Positions 6,159 to 9,340 of a stretch of DNA of 9,340 nt are shown in pieces. This DNA is from Alphaproteobacteria bacterium (GTDB lineage Bacteria; Pseudomonadota; Alphaproteobacteria; Micropepsales; Micropepsaceae). The notes beneath the pieces were generated by a model. It had not been told where the DNA came from, ran no database searches, and saw only the letters and a program-made list of their open reading frames with translations. The DNA is taken from assembly GCA_017307315.1 (NCBI GenBank), contig JAFKFF010000310.1, positions 1 through 9,340 on the forward strand, given 5' to 3'. The translations under genes were made by a program, and so were the position numbers. How positions within the stretch are numbered: the first letter of the stretch is position 1; every line of letters starts with the position of its first letter.

Positions 6159-6599
6159 CTATCGCGGTTCCACCCGCACCTCGGTCCTGACGGAATTGGC
6201 GATGAAGCAGGCCTCATGCGCCAGATGATGCATCTCGTCCACGGTCGCCGCATCGGGCGCGGTCTCGAAGACGATGCGCGGACGCAGCACCACGCGCGTC
6301 ATCCACAATTTCCCGCCTTCCTTTTCCAGCCAGCCCGAGGCGTCGTCGTCGTAAGACACGACAGTGATCCGCTTGCGCGCGGCGATGGCAAGGAAGCTTA
6401 GCATGTGGCAGGAGGAAAGCGCGGCGACGAACAGGTCTTCCGGGTCGCCCTTCGTCGCGTCGCCGCGATAAACGGCGGCGGCGGAGAAGGTTTTCGCCAC
6501 GCCGTCCTTGAAAGTGATTTGGTGATTGCGCGAATAGGTGTCGTAGGTGAAAGGCTCGTCGCCCTTCTTCCATTCCAGTGCGATCTTGTGTTCGGCCAT
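6159..6599 (-). CDS. OsmC/Ohr-family thiol peroxidase
   Basis: The protein probably reduces organic or hydrogen peroxides using two cysteines, with dithiol or lipoyl reductants as known for the family. It has 146 residues, the usual OsmC length. The peroxidatic Cys64 is in ALSSCHML, preceded by the conserved Glu54 in PEDLFVAAL; the resolving Cys131 is in [10 protein letters not shown]. Arg24 in the TYSRNH segment may be the active-site arginine. The SSCHMLSFL form of the first motif points to the OsmC branch rather than classical Ohr, but the exact subfamily cannot be fixed by eye. ATG 6599 is supported by an AGGAG Shine-Dalgarno 6 nt upstream (6610-6606). The GNAT gene ends 73 nt upstream on the same strand and may be cotranscribed. 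Redox-responsive hslO is also in the window, but no shared regulation is visible. Confidence 0.88.
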   Translation of the reverse strand: MAEHKIALEWKKGDEPFTYDTYSRNHQITFKDGVAKTFSAAAVYRGDATKGDPEDLFVAALSSCHMLSFLAIAARKRITVVSYDDDASGWLEKEGGKLWMTRVVLRPRIVFETAPDAATVDEMHHLAHEACFIANSVRTEVRVEPR

Positions 6600-6672
6600 C
6601 GGACGCTCCTGGATTCTCAGCCTAGCATAGATCGAGGCGGCGTGGTGGAGCAGGCGCGCCGCCGCATGCCGG

Positions 6673-7158
6673 TCATGAGCGCAAGGAGAGGGCGAAGAAG
6701 AGCGTGCCCGCGATGGGCGTGTCGTAATAGGCCGGGATGCGGACAAAGCCCATGTCTTGGTAGAGCGCGATGGCGGCGGCGAGCCGGGGCAGAGTGTCGA
6801 GCCGCATCTCCTCATAGCCGATGCGGCGGGCTTCGCCGACCACCGCTTCCGCCAGCGCCCGCCCCAGACCCAGGCCCCGGCCTTGCGGCGTCACATAGAG
6901 CCGTTTCATCTCGCAGGCGCCATCGTCCAGGGGGCGCAGGCCGACGCAGCCCAGCGCCGCGCCGTCCGGCCCGCGCGCCAGCAGCAAGGCGCCTTTGGGC
7001 GGGGCGTATTTGCCCGGCATCGCCGCCATCTCGTCGGCGAAATTCTGGTAGGAGAGGTCGATGCCCAGAAAGGCGGCATAGGCGTTGAACAGCGCCATCG
7101 TCGCCGCCAGATCGTCGGACGAACACACGGGCCGGATGGAAAAGGCGCGGGAAGACAT
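6673..7158 (-). CDS. GNAT-family N-acetyltransferase
   Basis: This is a 161-residue protein of the Gcn5-related acetyltransferase fold, which transfers acetyl from acetyl-CoA to an amine. Motif A is clear: GACEMKRLYVTPQGRGLGLG, with the acetyl-CoA pyrophosphate loop Q/R-x-x-G-x-G at residues 92-97. A GALLLARGPDGAALGCVGL strand pair precedes it, and the C-terminal AIALYQDMGFVRIPAY segment is the usual motif B. The substrate cannot be inferred. ATG 7158 was chosen because the FSIRPVCSSDD opening is typical of GNAT starts and a TATCAT -10-like box lies 6 nt upstream. The open frame extends to 7464, but that part overlaps the divergent heme-binding-like gene and lacks family resemblance. There is no Shine-Dalgarno at the chosen start. 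The osmC-like gene follows on the same strand after 73 nt. Confidence 0.88.
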   Translation of the reverse strand: MSSRAFSIRPVCSSDDLAATMALFNAYAAFLGIDLSYQNFADEMAAMPGKYAPPKGALLLARGPDGAALGCVGLRPLDDGACEMKRLYVTPQGRGLGLGRALAEAVVGEARRIGYEEMRLDTLPRLAAAIALYQDMGFVRIPAYYDTPIAGTLFFALSLRS

Positions 7159-7164
7159 GGCGGC

Positions 7165-7170
7165 ATGATA
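7165..7170 (-). promoter_or_regulatory. Possible -10 box of the GNAT gene (leaderless)
   Basis: TATCAT on the minus strand (7170-7165, five of six consensus bases) is followed by exactly 6 nt before the ATG at 7158. A matching -35 at 17-18 nt is poor, the nearest being TTCGAC (7194-7189). The spacing matches the predicted hslO promoter, and no Shine-Dalgarno is present. Confidence 0.33.
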
Positions 7171-7267
7171 GGCGATGCCCCGGGGGGCGTCGAACGCTGG
7201 ACGCGCCGCCATCGGCTTGTTATCGCCATGCCCGTCCTGCAAATTCCGCAGGCGAGCCGAGGACGCC

Positions 7268-7918
7268 ATGCCGAACATTCCCGACGATATTTTCACCGAG
7301 CCGGAAAATTCTCCCGATACCCTGGCCAATCTGGGGCCGCTCGCCCGCCTGGCGGGGACATGGGCGTCCGACCAGGGCGTGGACGTCAATCCCAAGGCCG
7401 ATGGTCCCGAGCGGCGCGTCTTCCGGGAGCATATCGTGATGGAGCCCATCGACTCCCAGGCCAACGGGCCGCAGCTGCTTTACGGGCTGCGCTATCACAT
7501 CCACATCAACACGCCCGAGGAAGCCATCACCTTCCACGACCAGGTCGGCTATTGGCTGTGGGAGCCGGCGACGGGCCTGATCATGCAGACCATCGCCATT
7601 CCGCGCGGGCAGGTGGTGCTGGCGGGCGGATACGCCAAGCCGGGCGACAAGCAAATTTGCGTGGAAGCGCGGCGCGGCGATCCCAAATTCGGCATCTGCT
7701 CCACCATCTTCCTGGATGAAGCCTTCCGCACCGACTATTACCGCATCGACATCACGTTCCACGACGACGACAGCTGGAGCTATGTGACGCGCACGGACCT
7801 GGCGGTTCGGGGCAAGACGCCGGCTTTCGATCACCGCGACACCAACACCTTGCGGCGGATCGCGGCGCCCAAGCCGAACCCGCTGGCGCTGCTGGTGAAG
7901 GAAGGCGAGGGGGCTTAA
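7268..7918 (+). CDS. Nitrobindin/THAP4-like heme-binding beta-barrel protein
   Basis: This 216-residue soluble protein has no signal peptide or membrane segment. It resembles bacterial proteins annotated as heme-binding beta-barrel or FABP-like. The N-terminal LGPLARLAGTW corresponds to the short GTW signature opening the lipocalin-like barrel, followed by SDQGVDVNP. Further landmarks are FREHIVMEPIDSQANG, LLYGLRYH, FHDQVGYWLWEPATGLIMQ and AIPRGQVVLAGG, which look like alternating barrel strands. Known nitrobindins bind ferric heme and act on nitric oxide or peroxynitrite, but I cannot point to the heme-ligand histidine here, so function remains inferred. ATG 7268 has GAGGA 4 nt upstream (7259-7263). 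A small hairpin (CCTGC 7236-7240, GCAGG 7248-7252) precedes it. The stop is shared with metZ within TTAA at 7915-7918. Confidence 0.75.
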   Translation: MPNIPDDIFTEPENSPDTLANLGPLARLAGTWASDQGVDVNPKADGPERRVFREHIVMEPIDSQANGPQLLYGLRYHIHINTPEEAITFHDQVGYWLWEPATGLIMQTIAIPRGQVVLAGGYAKPGDKQICVEARRGDPKFGICSTIFLDEAFRTDYYRIDITFHDDDSWSYVTRTDLAVRGKTPAFDHRDTNTLRRIAAPKPNPLALLVKEGEGA

Positions 7919-9108
7919 GCCGCCTTGATCGCCTGTTCCAGGTCTTCGCAGAGATCGTCGGCGTCTTCCAGGCCCACCGACAGGCGCAACAGGCCCGACG
8001 TGACGCCCAGTTCGGCGCGCGCCTCAGGCGTCAGCTTGGAATGGGTGGTGGTCTCCGGATGGGTGATGATGCTCTTGGCGTCGCCCAGATTGTTGGAGAT
8101 GTCGATGATGCCGAGTGCGTTCGACAGCTTGTAAGCCGCCTTCTTGCCGCCTTCGATCTCGAAGGCGACGATGCCGCCGCCCGCTTCCATCTGGGCGCGG
8201 GCCAGATTGTGCTGGGGATGGTCGGCGCGGAAGGGATAGAGCACCCGCGTCACCTTGCGCTGGCCGGCGAGGAAATCCGCCACCTTGGCGGCGTTCTCGC
8301 AATGCTGGCGCATGCGCATGTCGAGCGTTTCCAGGCTCTTCAGATGCAGCCAGGCGGTGAAGGGGCTGATCGAAGGGCCGGTGTTGCGGATCCAGGTCTG
8401 CAGATATTTCTTGTAGAACTCCTCCGTGCAGCAGACCACGCCGCCCAGGGCGCGGCCCTGGCCGTCGATATATTTGGTCGAGGAATGGACCGAGACATGG
8501 GCGCCGAATTCCAGCGGCCGCTGCAGGATCGGGCTGGCGAAGGCATTGTCCACCACCAGAGTGATGCCGGCATCGCCCGCCACCTTGGCCACCGCCCTCA
8601 GATCGACGATCGACAAGGTGGGATTGGACGGCGTTTCCAGGAAGAACATGCGGGTGTTGGGCTTGATCGCCGCCTGCCAGGCCGAGACGTCGCCGCCATC
8701 GACCAAAGTGTGGCTGACGCCGAAACGGGGCAGGATGTCGGTCACCACATTCAGGCAGGAGCCGAACATCGCCTTGGCCGCCACGATATGATCGCCGGCA
8801 TTGAGCGCCGACAGAAGTGCCGCCGACACCGCCGCCATGCCGGTGGCGGTGGCCTGGGCCAGGGGCGCGCCTTCCAGCATCGCCATGCGCTCCTCGAACA
8901 TGGTGACGGTGGGATTGGCGTAGCGGGAATATTGATAGCCGGGGATTTCGCCCTTGAAGCGGGCTTCGGCTTCCTCGGAATTCTCATAGGCATAGCCGGA
9001 GGTGATGAAGAGCGCCTCGCTGGTCTCCTGGAAGGGCGAGCGCATGGTGCCGCCGCGCACGCCGATGGTGCGTTTGCGCCATTTTCCGGGGGTCTTGTTC
9101 GTCGCCAT
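7915..9108 (-). CDS. metZ: O-succinylhomoserine sulfhydrylase MetZ
   Basis: This Cys/Met-metabolism PLP enzyme forms homocysteine directly from O-succinylhomoserine and sulfide. The protein has 397 residues. Landmarks are TIGVRGGT and SPFQETSEALFITSGY near the N-terminus, GYQYSRYANPTV at residues 57-67, the PLP-stacking region ATGMAAVSAALL, FFLETPSNPTL, VVDNAFASP, and the PLP lysine Lys212 in HSSTKYIDGQGR. The DGQGRALGG form and SPFTAWLHLKSLETLDMRM separate MetZ from cystathionine gamma-synthase and gamma-lyase, though these relatives are hard to split by eye. ATG 9108 has only a weak AGG nearby. Upstream, TTGACC (9166-9161) is a good -35, but no matching -10 was found. A short hairpin (AAACC 9117-9121, GGTTT 9134-9138) lies just before the start. 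The gene is divergent from the sixA-like gene (106-bp gap). Confidence 0.92.
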   Translation of the reverse strand: MATNKTPGKWRKRTIGVRGGTMRSPFQETSEALFITSGYAYENSEEAEARFKGEIPGYQYSRYANPTVTMFEERMAMLEGAPLAQATATGMAAVSAALLSALNAGDHIVAAKAMFGSCLNVVTDILPRFGVSHTLVDGGDVSAWQAAIKPNTRMFFLETPSNPTLSIVDLRAVAKVAGDAGITLVVDNAFASPILQRPLEFGAHVSVHSSTKYIDGQGRALGGVVCCTEEFYKKYLQTWIRNTGPSISPFTAWLHLKSLETLDMRMRQHCENAAKVADFLAGQRKVTRVLYPFRADHPQHNLARAQMEAGGGIVAFEIEGGKKAAYKLSNALGIIDISNNLGDAKSIITHPETTTHSKLTPEARAELGVTSGLLRLSVGLEDADDLCEDLEQAIKAA

Positions 9109-9214
9109 ACGCCTGTAAACCTTATCGTGAATTGGTTTTGTGACGCGGTTGCTAGGCTTGGGTCAAGATCATTAGAGTCGCGGCTGACTTGCGGGGAAAG
9201 CGCGGAAAAGCGGC

Positions 9215-9340
9215 ATGAAACGTCTCTATATCCTGCGCCATGCCAAGGCGGCGCCCGCCGAGCCGGGCGGCTAGGATCACGCCCGCGCGCTCACCTTGCG
9301 CGGCATCGCCGACGCCGAGGCGATGGCGCGCTATCTTCGC
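9215..9340 (+). pseudogene. SixA-like histidine phosphatase, in-frame stop, cut by window end
   Basis: The reading frame from ATG 9215 gives MKRLYILRHAKAAPAEPGG and then TAG at 9272-9274. It continues in the same frame as DHARALTLRGIADAEAMARY to the window end. The RHAK motif, with phosphate-accepting His9, and the following DHxRxLTxRG-like segment are both typical of SixA-type members of the histidine phosphatase superfamily, which remove phosphate from phosphohistidine or small substrates. Family-like sequence on both sides without a frame change means the TAG replaces one ordinary codon. Explanations are a recent nonsense mutation, a base-calling error (for example TAC read as TAG), or less likely amber readthrough. 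A GGAAAA stretch lies about 8 nt before the ATG. The rest of the gene is outside the window. Confidence 0.72.

Noticed and set aside
9109..9214. Possible SAM-II riboswitch upstream of metZ, expected because alphaproteobacterial metZ genes often carry one
   Set aside because: I looked for the CGCG stem, U-rich loop and pseudoknot pairing with the region before the start; only a short AAACC/GGTTT hairpin is present. A covariance-model scan would be decisive.
1..9340. CRISPR array, tRNA/rRNA, insertion sequence, toxin-antitoxin or defence cassette
   Set aside because: No regularly spaced repeats, no tRNA-like or rRNA-like segment, no transposase motifs and no unassigned gene pair; genes are housekeeping or common accessory families.

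Overview
This is GC-rich, gene-dense chromosomal DNA that looks alphaproteobacterial. The protein families, the metZ-type methionine gene, the argD-argF-hslO neighbourhood and the intergenic palindromes all suggest this; no genus can be named from the window alone. No phage, transposase, CRISPR, rRNA or tRNA was seen. Twelve protein genes are supported, the first and last of which run off the window.

Left part (1-3523): the 3' part of argD (acetylornithine aminotransferase) overlaps argF (ornithine carbamoyltransferase) by 4 nt. A convergent SMR-type exporter gene, gdx/sugE, lies on the minus strand, and hslO (Hsp33 chaperone) follows on the plus strand. The 160 bp between gdx and hslO is the richest regulatory stretch. 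It holds two back-to-back promoters sharing the -35 hexamer TTGAAC. The gdx leader resembles a guanidine-II (mini-ykkC) riboswitch: two hairpins with ACGR loops, plus an 8-nt linker segment exactly complementary to the gdx Shine-Dalgarno region. The hslO promoter predicts a leaderless mRNA.

Middle part (3524-7158), all on the minus strand and read right to left: a GNAT acetyltransferase, an OsmC-family peroxidase, apaG, folE (GTP cyclohydrolase I) and argE (acetylornithine deacetylase). folE and argE are 4 nt apart and probably share a transcript. apaG has a -10 box 7 nt before its ATG and no Shine-Dalgarno, so it may also be leaderless. With argD, argF and argE, the window holds three arginine-pathway genes in two transcription units.

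Right part (7159-9340): a nitrobindin/heme-binding beta-barrel-like gene on the plus strand converges on metZ (O-succinylhomoserine sulfhydrylase) so tightly that both stop codons lie within one TTAA. At the right edge a SixA-like histidine phosphatase gene begins, but it has an in-frame TAG at codon 20 with family-like sequence continuing beyond it.

Two of the three convergent gene ends (argF/gdx and hslO/argE) carry large palindromic elements. The hslO/argE element consists of two mirrored hairpins whose stems differ by compensatory changes, which suggests a dispersed BIME-like repeat. I found no wholly new multi-gene system. The most interesting signals are regulatory: the guanidine-II-like leader, the leaderless promoters, the palindromes and the interrupted sixA-like gene.
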